DNA of 64,000 nt from UBA9926 sp018645765 (GCA_949372755.1 CASIBO010000011.1:124001-188000); one strand, 5' to 3'. Positions 17,201 through 25,925 are shown, numbered from the stretch's first letter. The notes: generated by a model not told the origin, from the letters alone. Translations and numbers: made by a program.

Positions 17201-18298
17201 ATGAACACTTTTTTAGTCGGCGGGGCCGTCAGAGACGCGTTACTCGGCAGGCCAATTCTCGAACGCGATTGGGTCGTTGTCGGCGAAACACCTGATTCAA
17301 TGTTGAATCGCGGCTTTAGACAAGTGGGCAAGGACTTCCCGGTATTCCTGCACCCCGAAACCCAAGAGGAATATGCGCTGGCTCGCCGGGAGTATAAGCA
17401 GGCACCCGGTCACCAAGGGTTTCGTTTTGATACTGACCCTGGCATTACGCTTGAGGAAGATCTCAGCCGGCGCGATCTTACGATCAATGCGATTGCAAAA
17501 GCCCCTGATGGCACCTTGATTGATCCCTATGGCGGCCAAAAAGATCTTGCCGACCGTCAATTGCGGCACGTCTCTGACGCCTTCACGGAAGACCCTTTAC
17601 GGATTCTACGCCTTGCTCAATTCCAGGCCCGATTGAAGGGGCATGGATTCATGGTTCATGATCAGACGACACAGCTGTGTCGTGAGATGGTCGCCCGAGG
17701 CGACCTGGACACACTCTCACGAGAACGCGTCTTCAAAGAGCTCGAAAAAGCGCTGAGTGCGCCGCATCCCTCTGAGTTTTTTGCGGTGCTCGCGTCGGTC
17801 AACGCCTTGACGCTGATTTTCCAGGGCGTTGAATTAGCCAAAACGAAAAATCTCGATGGGCCGGCAACAAATACGCCACCCGCATCGCGTTTTAGCCAAC
17901 TGGTCCTTGAAAACCCAGCCTTGGACCTACAGGGCCTCAACAAACAATTAGCAATCCCCAAGGCCTGGCTAGAACTTGCCACCATGACGCGGACTTGGGC
18001 TGAGGCGTTCTGCCAAGTCACAACGCTGAACGCGGACGCCATTCTTGCGGCCCTAGAGCGCGGCGACGCCCGCCGAAAGCCCATGCGTTTTGCGCAATCG
18101 GTCCACATCAGTTGTCAGTCCCTGATCATCGATTCCGCAGAACAGGCTGCGATTCTCGGGACTTGGCAACGCCTCGTTCAGGAAACCGCCAAGGTGACCC
18201 TACCGGAGACTGCCAGCGGCCTCGCCGGCCAGGACATCAAAGCGATGATCCGAGCAGAGCAGTTACGCCGAATTGAGGCAACCTGTGACCGGAACTAA
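17201..18298 (+). CDS. cca: CCA-adding enzyme (tRNA nucleotidyltransferase), HD domain absent
   Basis: Cca builds or repairs the 3' CCA of tRNAs. The class II head domain is clear: NTFLVGGAVRDALLGRP, the metal pair in RDWVVVG, EDLSRRDLTINAIA and the nucleotide-selecting EDPLRILR. The ATG at 17201 gives the normal N-terminus; an ATG 18 bases upstream is possible. At 365 residues the protein is shorter than the roughly 410-residue E. coli enzyme. Its C-terminal third lacks the HD phosphohydrolase motif, so it should lack the 2',3'-cyclic phosphodiesterase and phosphatase activities tied to that domain. It follows apaH in the same operon direction. Confidence 0.93.
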   Translation: MNTFLVGGAVRDALLGRPILERDWVVVGETPDSMLNRGFRQVGKDFPVFLHPETQEEYALARREYKQAPGHQGFRFDTDPGITLEEDLSRRDLTINAIAKAPDGTLIDPYGGQKDLADRQLRHVSDAFTEDPLRILRLAQFQARLKGHGFMVHDQTTQLCREMVARGDLDTLSRERVFKELEKALSAPHPSEFFAVLASVNALTLIFQGVELAKTKNLDGPATNTPPASRFSQLVLENPALDLQGLNKQLAIPKAWLELATMTRTWAEAFCQVTTLNADAILAALERGDARRKPMRFAQSVHISCQSLIIDSAEQAAILGTWQRLVQETAKVTLPETASGLAGQDIKAMIRAEQLRRIEATCDRN

Positions 18299-19013
18299 AG
18301 TTGCGCTGATCACCGGCGCCGCGAAACGGCTCGGGCGCGGCATTGCTGAGCATCTGCACCAATCAGGTTGGCAGCTTGCACTCGGGTTTAGCCAATCAAA
18401 AACAGCGGCCGACGCCATCGCCCACAATCTCAATCAGGCGCGCCCGAAGTCAGTCCGGCTCTTTCAGGCGGATCTTGCTCAGCAATCGGATGTTGCACAA
18501 CTCATTGAGGACATTACGGCAGAATATGACCAGTTGGACCTGATTGTTAACAACGCGGCCGTTTTTCCGAGCACCCCTTTTGGCAACACGTCGCCCGAGC
18601 AATGGGACGAAATTTTTAGCGTCAATCTCAAAGCACCATTCATGATTTGCCAAGGCCTTGCCCCAATCATGGCGCCCTATTCGAGCATTATTAATATATG
18701 CGATGTCTTCGGCGAGAAACCCCTTGCGGGCTTTAGCGCCTACTCTGCTAGCAAAGCTGGGCTCATGATGCTGACGAAAGGCTTGGCCGTGGAACTTGCG
18801 CCTCGGATCAGGGTTAACGGTATCGCGCCAGGCGCCCTACTTGAACCAGCAGGTTCTGAGGATGCGGGTCTGCTCACTGATCTCATTACACGCACCCCAC
18901 TGCACCGTCTTGGGGGCTCTGATTGCCTCGACTCGATCGTTGCCTTTCTCGTCGACAATCAATACATAACGGGGCAGGTAATACCGATTGATGGCGGCCT
19001 TTTAACGACCTAG
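18285..19013 (+). CDS. FolM/PTR1-like pteridine reductase (SDR family)
   Basis: A short-chain dehydrogenase of about 242 residues. The cofactor loop is TGAAKRLGRGIAEHL, whose AAKRLG form is typical of FolM and PTR1 dihydromonapterin/pteridine reductases. NNAAVFPSTPF, the catalytic YSASKAG and a C-terminal VIPIDGGLLTT follow. Such enzymes reduce dihydropterins or dihydrofolate with NADPH. The GTG at 18285 follows GAGG by six bases and fits better than the TTG at 18273. It overlaps cca by 14 bases and ends tail-to-tail inside the last bases of purD. FolB and FolA elsewhere in the window support a folate role, but the substrate is inferred. Confidence 0.8.
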   Translation: MTGTKVALITGAAKRLGRGIAEHLHQSGWQLALGFSQSKTAADAIAHNLNQARPKSVRLFQADLAQQSDVAQLIEDITAEYDQLDLIVNNAAVFPSTPFGNTSPEQWDEIFSVNLKAPFMICQGLAPIMAPYSSIINICDVFGEKPLAGFSAYSASKAGLMMLTKGLAVELAPRIRVNGIAPGALLEPAGSEDAGLLTDLITRTPLHRLGGSDCLDSIVAFLVDNQYITGQVIPIDGGLLTT

Positions 19014-20290
19014 CGGGCTTCCCGTTCGATCGCGCGATAGCCAATATCGTCCCGATGATATTGGCCCTTAAATTGAATCGCCTTCACGGCCTGATAAACC
19101 AATCGCTGGGCCTGCAGAACAGAGTCCCCAGTTGCTGCAACCGTTAAAACCCGGCCCCCACTCGTCGCTAAAATGCCATCGAGCAGCCGGGTTCCCGCAT
19201 GAAAAACAACCGCATCTTGCACCTCATTCAGCCCACTAATAGGCGCCCCAACATCATAATCCCCAGGGTAGCCGGCACTGGCGAGCACGACCGCAAGCGC
19301 GGCTTTGGACGAGAACACAAGCGTCTCCTCAGCCAATCGGTGCTCGACGGCCGCCAAACAAACTTCAGCCAAATCGCTCTCGAGCCGCATCATGATGGGC
19401 TGGGTTTCTGGATCGCCAAACCGACAATTAAATTCAATCACGCTAGGCGCCCCGAGGGCGTCGATCATTAAGCCCGCATATAGAAATCCGGTGTAATGAA
19501 TGCCCTCACTCAAAAGGCCCTGCAAAGTCGGCGCTATAATGTGCTCACAAATGTGCTTGCTCACAGCCTCAGTCACAACCGGTGCCGGAGAATAAGCGCC
19601 CATGCCACCGGTGTTGGGACCTTGATCGCCGTTAAAAATGGCTTTGTGGTCTTGCGAGGTTGCGAAGGCGTGGAAATCCGTTCCGTCCGCTAAAACAATA
19701 AAACTGGCTTCTTCCCCCACGAGAAACGCTTCAACCACGACGCGAGCACCCGCGCGACCAAAGGCATTCCCCAACAACATGTCATCGATCGCGGCCTCGG
19801 CGGCCTCAAGACTTTGGGCCACAACCACCCCTTTCCCTGCCGCGAGTCCGTCCGCTTTAATCACAACGGGCAGCCCTAGTTCTTGCGCAAAGGTCTTCGC
19901 GGCGCGGGGATCGGTAAAGCTCGAAAAGCGCGCTGTTGGGATGTTATGCCGCGCCAAAAATTCTTTTGAAAAGGTTTTCGAGCCTTCCAATTGCGCCGCA
20001 TCCGCCGAGGGCGCAAGACAGGCTAGCCCACAGCGTGCGAATGCTGCCTGAATACCCGCAACCAATGGTCCTTCCGGCCCCACAACGGTCAGTTCGATTT
20101 CACGCGCTTTGGCAAATGTGCACAAAGCATCAAAATCCATCGGATCAATATCAACATTTTCAAGCTTTGGGGCCATCGCTGTCCCGCCATTACCGGGTGC
20201 AACATAGACGACACTGACGCGTTCAGACTGCGCAAACTTCCAGGCCAAGGCATGCTCTCGCCCGCCTGCACCCACCACTAATATTTTCAC
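19010..20290 (-). CDS. purD: Phosphoribosylamine-glycine ligase PurD
   Basis: PurD (GAR synthetase) makes glycinamide ribonucleotide in step two of purine synthesis. The 426-residue ATP-grasp enzyme starts MKILVVGAGGREHALAWKF. It has VVGPEGPLVAGI, GLAAGKGVVVA, the ATP-grasp motif PNTGGMGAYSPAP and the metal site EFNCRFGDPETQ. It lies 48 bases downstream of purH in the same direction and ends the aroQ-to-purD run. Confidence 0.97.
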   Translation of the reverse strand: MKILVVGAGGREHALAWKFAQSERVSVVYVAPGNGGTAMAPKLENVDIDPMDFDALCTFAKAREIELTVVGPEGPLVAGIQAAFARCGLACLAPSADAAQLEGSKTFSKEFLARHNIPTARFSSFTDPRAAKTFAQELGLPVVIKADGLAAGKGVVVAQSLEAAEAAIDDMLLGNAFGRAGARVVVEAFLVGEEASFIVLADGTDFHAFATSQDHKAIFNGDQGPNTGGMGAYSPAPVVTEAVSKHICEHIIAPTLQGLLSEGIHYTGFLYAGLMIDALGAPSVIEFNCRFGDPETQPIMMRLESDLAEVCLAAVEHRLAEETLVFSSKAALAVVLASAGYPGDYDVGAPISGLNEVQDAVVFHAGTRLLDGILATSGGRVLTVAATGDSVLQAQRLVYQAVKAIQFKGQYHRDDIGYRAIEREAR

Positions 20291-20338
20291 GTTTTTTTGA
20301 TCCTCTGCACCGCCGCCAACCCTGCGACCAATGCTGAT

Positions 20339-21916
20339 TTAGTGCTTAAAATGCCGAACGCCAGTGAACAGCATCGCCATACCCGCATCATCTGCGGCCT
20401 GAATCACTTCTTCATCCCGAACAGAACCGCCCGGCTGAATCACCGCGGTAATGCCGGCCACCGCCGCCGCATCAATTCCGTCTCGAAACGGGAAGAAGGC
20501 ATCCGAGGCCATAACAGAACCCGGCACCACCAAGTTTTCATCGGCGGCTTTAATACCTGCAATTTTAGCACTGTAAACGCGACTCATTTGCCCCGCACCG
20601 ACCCCAATGGTTTGCTCATGCTTTGCATAAACAATGGCGTTGGATTTCACGTTCTTTGCAACCTTCCAGGCAAACAACAGATCAACCTGCTCTTGCGCCG
20701 TAGGTTGTCGCTTAGAGACGCATTGCAGACGCTCAGGTTCATACAATAAGGTATCCCGAGTCTGCACCAAGAGCCCACCGGAGACCCGTTTTAAATCAAA
20801 CCCAACTTGGTCCGCATTAGCGCCGCCGACGGTTAACACCCGGACATTCTTTTTAGTCGCCAAAATCGCAGCGGCAGCGGGTGTTACGGCGTCCGCGACC
20901 AACACTTCAACAAACTGCCGATCAATAATATCTTGCGCCAGTCGCTCATCAACACAGCCATTGATCGCGATAATGCCGCCAAACGCAGAGGTTGGATCGG
21001 TCGCGAAGGCCTTATCGTAGGCTTCTAAAAAGTCCTGCCCCGACGCCACGCCACAAGGGTTGGCGTGTTTCACAATAACGCAAGTCGGCGATGAAAAAGA
21101 CCGTACACATTCCAAGGCGGCATCAGCATCCGCTAAGTTATTAAACGACAGATCTTTTCCCTGAATTTGGACCGCACCTGACAGGCTGCCTACCTGCACA
21201 GGATCCTCGCGATAATACGCCGCTTGCTGATGGGGATTTTCCCCATATCGCATATCTTGAACTTTGATCCACTGCTGAGACAAGACTGACGGAAACAAAC
21301 TCGGATGATGTTGATCTGACTCTGCCTCTCTGGCGGCGAGATAATTCGAAATCACGGCATCATAGTGCGCGATGCGCGCAAAGGCTTTGCGTGCACAATC
21401 AAACCGAACCTGCCGCGGCACCACGCCGGCGTTGTCATCTAATGCTTGAATGAGACCTGCATAGTCCGCAGGACTTGTAAGGACCGTCACCCGATCGAAA
21501 TTCTTAGCACCTGATCGAATCATTGCTGGTCCGCCGATATCGATATTTTCGATCGCGGCTTCCAACGTACAATCTGGCGCCTCGGTCACCGCTTCAAACG
21601 GATACAAGTTAACAACGAGCAGATCAATCTCCGTCATTGCTTGCTCTGCCATAACCGTGTTGTCGATCCCCGCGCGACCTAACAGGCCTCCATGCACTTT
21701 CGGATGCAGCGTCTTGACCCGACCTTGCATCATTTCCGGCGAACCTGTGTACTCCGAAATTTCAGTCACCTCATACCCTGCCGCCCGGATGAACGCATAG
21801 GTCCCACCGGTCGAAATGAGGGCCACACCCCGAGCGGCGAGCGCGGCAAGCAGATCTTCCAGACCCGTCTTATCGGAAACACTAATTAATGCACTTTTTA
21901 CGACAACCGTGTCCAT
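20339..21916 (-). CDS. purH: Bifunctional AICAR formyltransferase/IMP cyclohydrolase PurH
   Basis: PurH carries out the last two steps of IMP synthesis and uses 10-formyl-THF. The N-terminal MGS-like cyclohydrolase domain (SVSDKTGLEDLLAAL, GTYAFIRAAGYEV, KTLHPKVHGGLL) is followed by the transformylase domain with RYGENPHQQAAYYR, VIVKHANPCGVA, the catalytic Lys-His region and GAGQMSRV. The 525-residue length is normal. Because it needs formyl-THF, it is a consumer for the one-carbon genes at the right edge of the window. Confidence 0.97.
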   Translation of the reverse strand: MDTVVVKSALISVSDKTGLEDLLAALAARGVALISTGGTYAFIRAAGYEVTEISEYTGSPEMMQGRVKTLHPKVHGGLLGRAGIDNTVMAEQAMTEIDLLVVNLYPFEAVTEAPDCTLEAAIENIDIGGPAMIRSGAKNFDRVTVLTSPADYAGLIQALDDNAGVVPRQVRFDCARKAFARIAHYDAVISNYLAAREAESDQHHPSLFPSVLSQQWIKVQDMRYGENPHQQAAYYREDPVQVGSLSGAVQIQGKDLSFNNLADADAALECVRSFSSPTCVIVKHANPCGVASGQDFLEAYDKAFATDPTSAFGGIIAINGCVDERLAQDIIDRQFVEVLVADAVTPAAAAILATKKNVRVLTVGGANADQVGFDLKRVSGGLLVQTRDTLLYEPERLQCVSKRQPTAQEQVDLLFAWKVAKNVKSNAIVYAKHEQTIGVGAGQMSRVYSAKIAGIKAADENLVVPGSVMASDAFFPFRDGIDAAAVAGITAVIQPGGSVRDEEVIQAADDAGMAMLFTGVRHFKH

Positions 21917-22026
21917 ATCACACCTTTTATTAGACTGTGTTTTATCTGTCTTTTATCACTGTTCGAAAAAATACTTGCTTACATGCGCGCCAGCGCGTCG
22001 CGAGGGCGAGGCGTCGCCGCCCAAGG
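21917..22026 (-). promoter_or_regulatory. fis-purH intergenic region with GC-rich inverted repeats and AT-rich repeats
   Basis: Reading along the minus strand from fis to purH, GGCGA-CGCC-TCGCC and a GC-rich palindromic stretch lie just after the fis stop, then a TATTTTTT run. This could be a fis terminator, though the T-run is about 20 bases away. Closer to purH, ATAAAA (TTTTAT on the plus strand) occurs three times, at 21925, 21940 and 21951. AAGG precedes the purH ATG. This is where a separate purH promoter would sit. Confidence 0.35.
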
Positions 22027-22296
22027 TTACAAAAGACCATATTTCCCTAACTTGGTTCGCAAGGTCCCTCGACTCATGCCTAATAGCCTTGCTGCCTTCG
22101 ATTGGTTGCCCCCAACATGCATCATGACTTGTCGAAGCAACGACGGTTCAACTTGAGCCAAGACTTGTCCATACAAATCATCAATGGGCTGATCCTCAAG
22201 CAATCTCAAATAATCTTTGATGGTGTCTTCCACGGCAGACTTGATACTCACCCGCCCTAACGGGCCTTGAAGACTATCCGCCACGTCCTGGCTCAT
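22027..22296 (-). CDS. fis: DNA-binding protein Fis
   Basis: Fis is a nucleoid-associated homodimer that bends DNA and activates rRNA and tRNA promoters in fast growth. The C-terminal helix-turn-helix GGNQSKAARLLGMSRGTLRTKL is nearly the standard sequence, preceded by the dimer helices and the LYGQVLAQVEPSLL stretch. The ATG at 22296 overlaps the dusB stop as ATGA and gives 89 residues; a longer reading into dusB is not needed. The dusB-fis pair is widely conserved in gammaproteobacteria. Confidence 0.96.
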   Translation of the reverse strand: MSQDVADSLQGPLGRVSIKSAVEDTIKDYLRLLEDQPIDDLYGQVLAQVEPSLLRQVMMHVGGNQSKAARLLGMSRGTLRTKLGKYGLL

Positions 22297-23279
22297 GCCG
22301 CCGCACCGACCGCGCCGAGGTTCCAAAGGCGATCCAGGAAGACAAGTTGTTGTACATCACATTGAATAAGATTGAAGGTTTGACGGAACGGTTCGCTGTC
22401 AAGGGTGTTGGCCTGCAGAAACCAACCCACATGTTTTCGCGCGATCCGAAGACCTTGCTCAGGGCCATAATGCAGATGCAAGGCACGGACATGTCGCGCT
22501 AAAGCTCGGCACTTGGTTTCGAAGGATCGTTCAACCGGGGGTAACCCGGTTGTCAAAAACCGATCAATATCAGCCGGCAGCCAAGGCCTGCCTTGCACCG
22601 CACGCCCCAACATCACCGCATCCACACCCGTGTTCTGCAGCACTGAGAATGCCTGCTGGGCATTGGTAATATCACCATTACCAATCACCGGAATACTGAC
22701 TTTCGCTTTAACCCGTGCAATCGCCGCGTAGTCGACTTCACCCTGAAATCGACACGCCCGCGTTCTGCCGTGGACCGTCAGCGCTTGAATACCGGCGGAT
22801 TCCGCAATTTGCGCAATGGTTTCCGCATTTTGTTCTTGCGGCGACCAACCAAGACGAATTTTCAACGTAACGGGAATCGTAACCGCTGCGCAAACCGCCT
22901 CTAAAATCGCCGTAACCAAACCTTCATCCCTGAGCAGCGCAGACCCGGCCGCTTTGTTGCACACCTTCTTGGCCGGGCATCCCATATTGATATCCAAAAT
23001 ATCCGCGCCAGCGATTTCATTTGCTTTCGCAGCCGCGGCCATCACCTCGGGGTCAGATCCTGCAATTTGGACCCATCGTGGCCCCGCCTCATCCAGACTG
23101 ACTTGACGGGTTTGAGATTTTCGGCTTTTCCAAAGCCCCTGATCGCTGGTCAACATCTCACCAACCAGCCAAAATGCCCCAAACTCACGACACAGGTCCC
23201 GAAACGGACGATCCGTCACACCAGCCATAGGCGCGACAATCACCCGACTGGCGTGTTGAATGCCTCCGATTTTAAGCAT
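22293..23279 (-). CDS. dusB: tRNA-dihydrouridine synthase DusB
   Basis: DusB is an FMN enzyme that reduces uridine 17 in the tRNA D-loop. The TIM barrel shows APMAGVTDRPFRDLC, the catalytic Cys region DINMGCPAKKVCNKAAGSAL, LKIRLGWSP, the FMN-binding HGRTRACRFQG, GNGDITNAQQA and IARKHVGWFLQ. I choose the ATG at 23279 (MLKIGGIQHAS, 328 residues) because GGAG lies nine bases upstream; a TTG six codons earlier is the only longer start. It is coupled to fis by a four-base overlap. Confidence 0.95.
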   Translation of the reverse strand: MLKIGGIQHASRVIVAPMAGVTDRPFRDLCREFGAFWLVGEMLTSDQGLWKSRKSQTRQVSLDEAGPRWVQIAGSDPEVMAAAAKANEIAGADILDINMGCPAKKVCNKAAGSALLRDEGLVTAILEAVCAAVTIPVTLKIRLGWSPQEQNAETIAQIAESAGIQALTVHGRTRACRFQGEVDYAAIARVKAKVSIPVIGNGDITNAQQAFSVLQNTGVDAVMLGRAVQGRPWLPADIDRFLTTGLPPVERSFETKCRALARHVRALHLHYGPEQGLRIARKHVGWFLQANTLDSEPFRQTFNLIQCDVQQLVFLDRLWNLGAVGAAA

Positions 23280-23320
23280 GCTGGGCTTCTCCGGCAAAAG
23301 GCCGACATAATAACAATAGA

Positions 23321-24238
23321 TTAAAGTGGGTTCACCAACTCAAGGCGATAAGACGTTGCGTTGGTATAGGATTTTTGGTCAAGCACCTCAAAAACCAGCG
23401 TTTGCGGCGCATCCGGCTCAAGGAGAATCAAGGCCGCTTCCTGCAGTTGGTAATCAACACCCGGGGTCAGTAACTTTTGCCCCAGGTCTCGCCCTGAATT
23501 GTCTTGCAGAACGAACTTAAGCATTGGAAGGTCTTGTGCGCGACTGGCCTTATTCAGCAGCCTTGCCGATACCTGGGCCCGTCCGCTTGACCAAGCGGTC
23601 ATACTCACCTCCTCCAGAGCCAGGCGGCTCACATCCTGAAAGGGCGGCACATGACAGCCAAAGATTTGGCAGCCACCCTTCATGAAGCCATAAAGACCGG
23701 AATGACTGAGTGCGCGATCCGTTCCGACCCAGATCAATTGAAAAACCAGCACCCCACCTAACAAAGCGGGTAAAGCCCAGGGTTTTAACCGAACGCCAAT
23801 CATGGTTAACGCCACGTAAGCCCCTGATTCGAGCTTTTCGGCCTCGCCGCGACCAGACCCAGTTTGCCCAGGCGCTAAACCCTCGCTGTCTAGGTCCGCC
23901 GCGCCAAACGATGCGTTACCCGAATCTGGGCGCGCTGCCGAGGTTTGGCTTAACGTCACCTCGTCTTGCGCAATCGCATCGAGGTCTAAATCAAGGGCCT
24001 GTAGGCCCTCATCACCAAGCTCCGGCAAGCTTGCCGCGCGGGCACCTGCTTCGGCAAAAGCATCTGGCTCAGCCTTCTGGGGTGTTAACGCCTGAATTTC
24101 ATCAGCAGTCTTGATTGGATCCTCTGCATGAAACAGCGCCTGGCACTGTCCACATTGAAGCTGACCACTGGCAACCCCAAGCTCACTCAATGAGACTTTA
24201 AAAGCCGTTCCACAATTTGGGCATTGGGCAACTAACAT
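23321..24238 (-). CDS. Zinc-ribbon and DUF3426 domain membrane protein
   Basis: A 305-residue protein. The N-terminus is an MJ0042-type zinc ribbon with two CxxC pairs (AQCPNCGTAFKV and LQCGQCQALF). A long acidic, low-complexity linker follows, then one transmembrane segment near residues 155-175 (LPALLGGVLVFQLIWVG) and a C-terminal DUF3426 beta-rich domain. Proteins of this build sit between prmA and dusB or fis in many gamma- and betaproteobacteria, as here. It overlaps the prmA stop by seven bases. The function is not known; a cytoplasmic zinc ribbon with a periplasmic domain suggests a sensor-like role, which is inference. Confidence 0.85.
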   Translation of the reverse strand: MLVAQCPNCGTAFKVSLSELGVASGQLQCGQCQALFHAEDPIKTADEIQALTPQKAEPDAFAEAGARAASLPELGDEGLQALDLDLDAIAQDEVTLSQTSAARPDSGNASFGAADLDSEGLAPGQTGSGRGEAEKLESGAYVALTMIGVRLKPWALPALLGGVLVFQLIWVGTDRALSHSGLYGFMKGGCQIFGCHVPPFQDVSRLALEEVSMTAWSSGRAQVSARLLNKASRAQDLPMLKFVLQDNSGRDLGQKLLTPGVDYQLQEAALILLEPDAPQTLVFEVLDQKSYTNATSYRLELVNPL

Positions 24239-25098
24239 CGCTTAGCCACTAAACAAACCCAGCCATCGCGCTCAAATTGGTCCACGAACCGAACTCGCCC
24301 CTCATAGGCCTGTTCAACCATGACTTGTTGGCTACTCATAATCCCGGACAAAACCAGCATCCCATCCTGGGCCAAGCAATCCATTAAACTTTGCGCAAGG
24401 GTCACTAAGGGCGCCGCCAAGATGTTGGCTAAAACCACATCATACTTCGCGGGCTCAAACGCCTCTGGCAAGGTGGCCACGATCTGCTGTTCAACCTTAT
24501 TTAGCGCGGCATTTTCATTCGTTGCCGTAATGGCCTGAGGATCGGTATCCACCGCGCGGCAGGAACCCGCGCCAAGCAACAGCGCCGCAATACCCAAAAC
24601 ACCCGATCCAGCCCCGTAATCCAGGACCGATTGCTGCCGCCAGGTTTGTCGATCGAGCCATTCAAGAATTAAAGCCGTGGTGGCATGGGTGCCCGTACCG
24701 AACGCAAGGCCCGGGTCCAGTCGCAAAGCGACCTCGGCCGCACTTGGCACCTCATATTCCGTGGGGACAATCCATAATCGCGGCCCAAACGGCATCGGCT
24801 CAAACTGCGTCAACCATTCCCGCTCCCAAACCCGCTCTGCCATGGTCTCGACTTGGCTGACATTGAGACCTTCAGACTCAAACCCGGCCACAATGGCGGT
24901 GATGTCTTGGTCTTGTTCATAGAGACCACAAATATCAACCGCCGCCCAAAGCGGCGTTTCTCCGGGCCCAGGTTCATAAATTGGTGCGTCCAGAGGATCC
25001 GTCAAGGTCACAGACAAGGCGCCCGATTCCCAGAGATGTTCCTCGATGTTGTCCGCATCAGACTCTGCAGCCGAAATAGTTACTTTATGCCAATACAC
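24232..25098 (-). CDS. prmA: Ribosomal protein L11 methyltransferase PrmA
   Basis: PrmA trimethylates several amino groups of ribosomal protein L11. The N-terminal L11-binding domain (WESGALSVTLTDP, PGPGETPLW) is joined to a class I methyltransferase with RLDPGLAFGTGTHATT, LDYGAGSGVLGIAAL, DTDPQAI and NILAAPLV. The GTG at 25098 is preceded by TAGGAG at ideal spacing and gives VYWHKVTIS, the usual beginning; 12 additional upstream residues are possible but have no ribosome-binding site. Length 288. accB and accC, which normally precede prmA, are absent. Confidence 0.95.
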   Translation of the reverse strand: MYWHKVTISAAESDADNIEEHLWESGALSVTLTDPLDAPIYEPGPGETPLWAAVDICGLYEQDQDITAIVAGFESEGLNVSQVETMAERVWEREWLTQFEPMPFGPRLWIVPTEYEVPSAAEVALRLDPGLAFGTGTHATTALILEWLDRQTWRQQSVLDYGAGSGVLGIAALLLGAGSCRAVDTDPQAITATNENAALNKVEQQIVATLPEAFEPAKYDVVLANILAAPLVTLAQSLMDCLAQDGMLVLSGIMSSQQVMVEQAYEGRVRFVDQFERDGWVCLVAKRC

Positions 25099-25276
25099 AA
25101 ATGCTCCTAGAGGCAGGCTGGACGGCCCAGCCAAGGCTTCAATTCTTCCATCTTTGCGGAGAGCGCTACCTTAACCCTTCCTGGGCACGCATCACGCCAC
25201 CTTTTAAGACTCACCCAACCCGCGTCCAGCGCTAAGACGGGTGAACAGACAACCCAGGCACTAACGTGCCGACCGA
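25099..25276 (-). other. aroQ-prmA gap with a hairpin; accB-accC absent
   Basis: These 178 bases lie where accB and accC are found in many gammaproteobacteria. No credible reading frame is present; the minus-strand ORF crossing into aroQ is a shadow with no family signature. A perfect 6-bp inverted repeat (GGCTGG, loop ACGGC, CCAGCC at 25116-25132) sits just upstream of the prmA ribosome-binding site. It could be the remains of a terminator or a leader hairpin. Confidence 0.45.
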
Positions 25277-25714
25277 TCAAGCCCCCTGTGCAACCACATA
25301 GGACAATGCAAAACCGTAACCCTTTGAACCCAAACCCGTAATCACACCGCGGGCGATGTCCGACAAATAAGAATGATGCCGAAACGTTTCGCGACCAAAA
25401 ACATTCGACAAGTGGACTTCGATAAAAGGTCGGTTCACGGCCAGAAAGGCATCTCGAAGCGCGATGCTGGTGTGCGTCAGGGCCCCGGGGTTGATAATCA
25501 CCCAATCAACGGAATCTTTGGCTGCGTGCAAACAATCAATCAACGCATGCTCTGCATTGGATTGAAAGAAACTCAATTCAACCTTATCGGGATCACACTG
25601 GGCGAGTAAGCTGTTTTCAATATCCTTTAGGCTCTCAGAACCGTACACCTCAGGCTCGCGGGTACCTAACAAATTCAAGTTGGGACCATTCATAACCAAA
25701 ATCTGCTGCTTCAT
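25277..25714 (-). CDS. aroQ: Type II 3-dehydroquinate dehydratase AroQ
   Basis: AroQ dehydrates 3-dehydroquinate in the shikimate pathway as a dodecamer. The 145-residue protein has ILVMNGPNLNLLGTREPEVYG with the catalytic Arg and Tyr on the mobile loop, INPGALTHTSIALRDAF with the catalytic His, and EVHLSNVFGRETFRHHSYLS. Two normally strong motifs are altered: the usual SNHEG is SNAEH, and the Tyr of NPGAYTH is Leu. It feeds chorismate to TrpE. In relatives it precedes accB; here it is followed by prmA. Confidence 0.93.
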   Translation of the reverse strand: MKQQILVMNGPNLNLLGTREPEVYGSESLKDIENSLLAQCDPDKVELSFFQSNAEHALIDCLHAAKDSVDWVIINPGALTHTSIALRDAFLAVNRPFIEVHLSNVFGRETFRHHSYLSDIARGVITGLGSKGYGFALSYVVAQGA

Positions 25715-25925
25715 CTGATGCTCGCTTTAGGCGCTTAACGCAATCTTAAATTGAACTGGGGATAATTAACATGGCCGACCTGGCGAGATCACCTCGCCCC
25801 GTTGAGTTCGCGCATGGTCTTTGAGCCGTCGGACTGTTCGCTAAAGCAGACTCAAACTGTTTCGCCGTACGACCCGACCGCAACAGGAATCCATCACATC
25901 GATCAAACACGGCGCGTTTCTTGGT
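25715..25925 (-). other. Gap between the DsbD-like gene and aroQ, no gene seen
   Basis: In a complete dsbD the transmembrane and thioredoxin-like domains would follow the N-terminal domain here. The 211 bases contain no recognisable remnant in any frame. A perfect 6-bp hairpin (GGCGAG, loop ATCAC, CTCGCC at 25782-25798) without a T-run is the only structure I see. An aroQ promoter should be in this gap, but I cannot place it with confidence. Confidence 0.4.

Noticed and set aside
25107..25505. Minus-strand 132-codon frame across the aroQ-prmA gap
   Set aside because: I considered it as an accB remnant or small gene. It overlaps aroQ in another frame, is Arg/Cys-rich and shows no biotinyl-domain motif.
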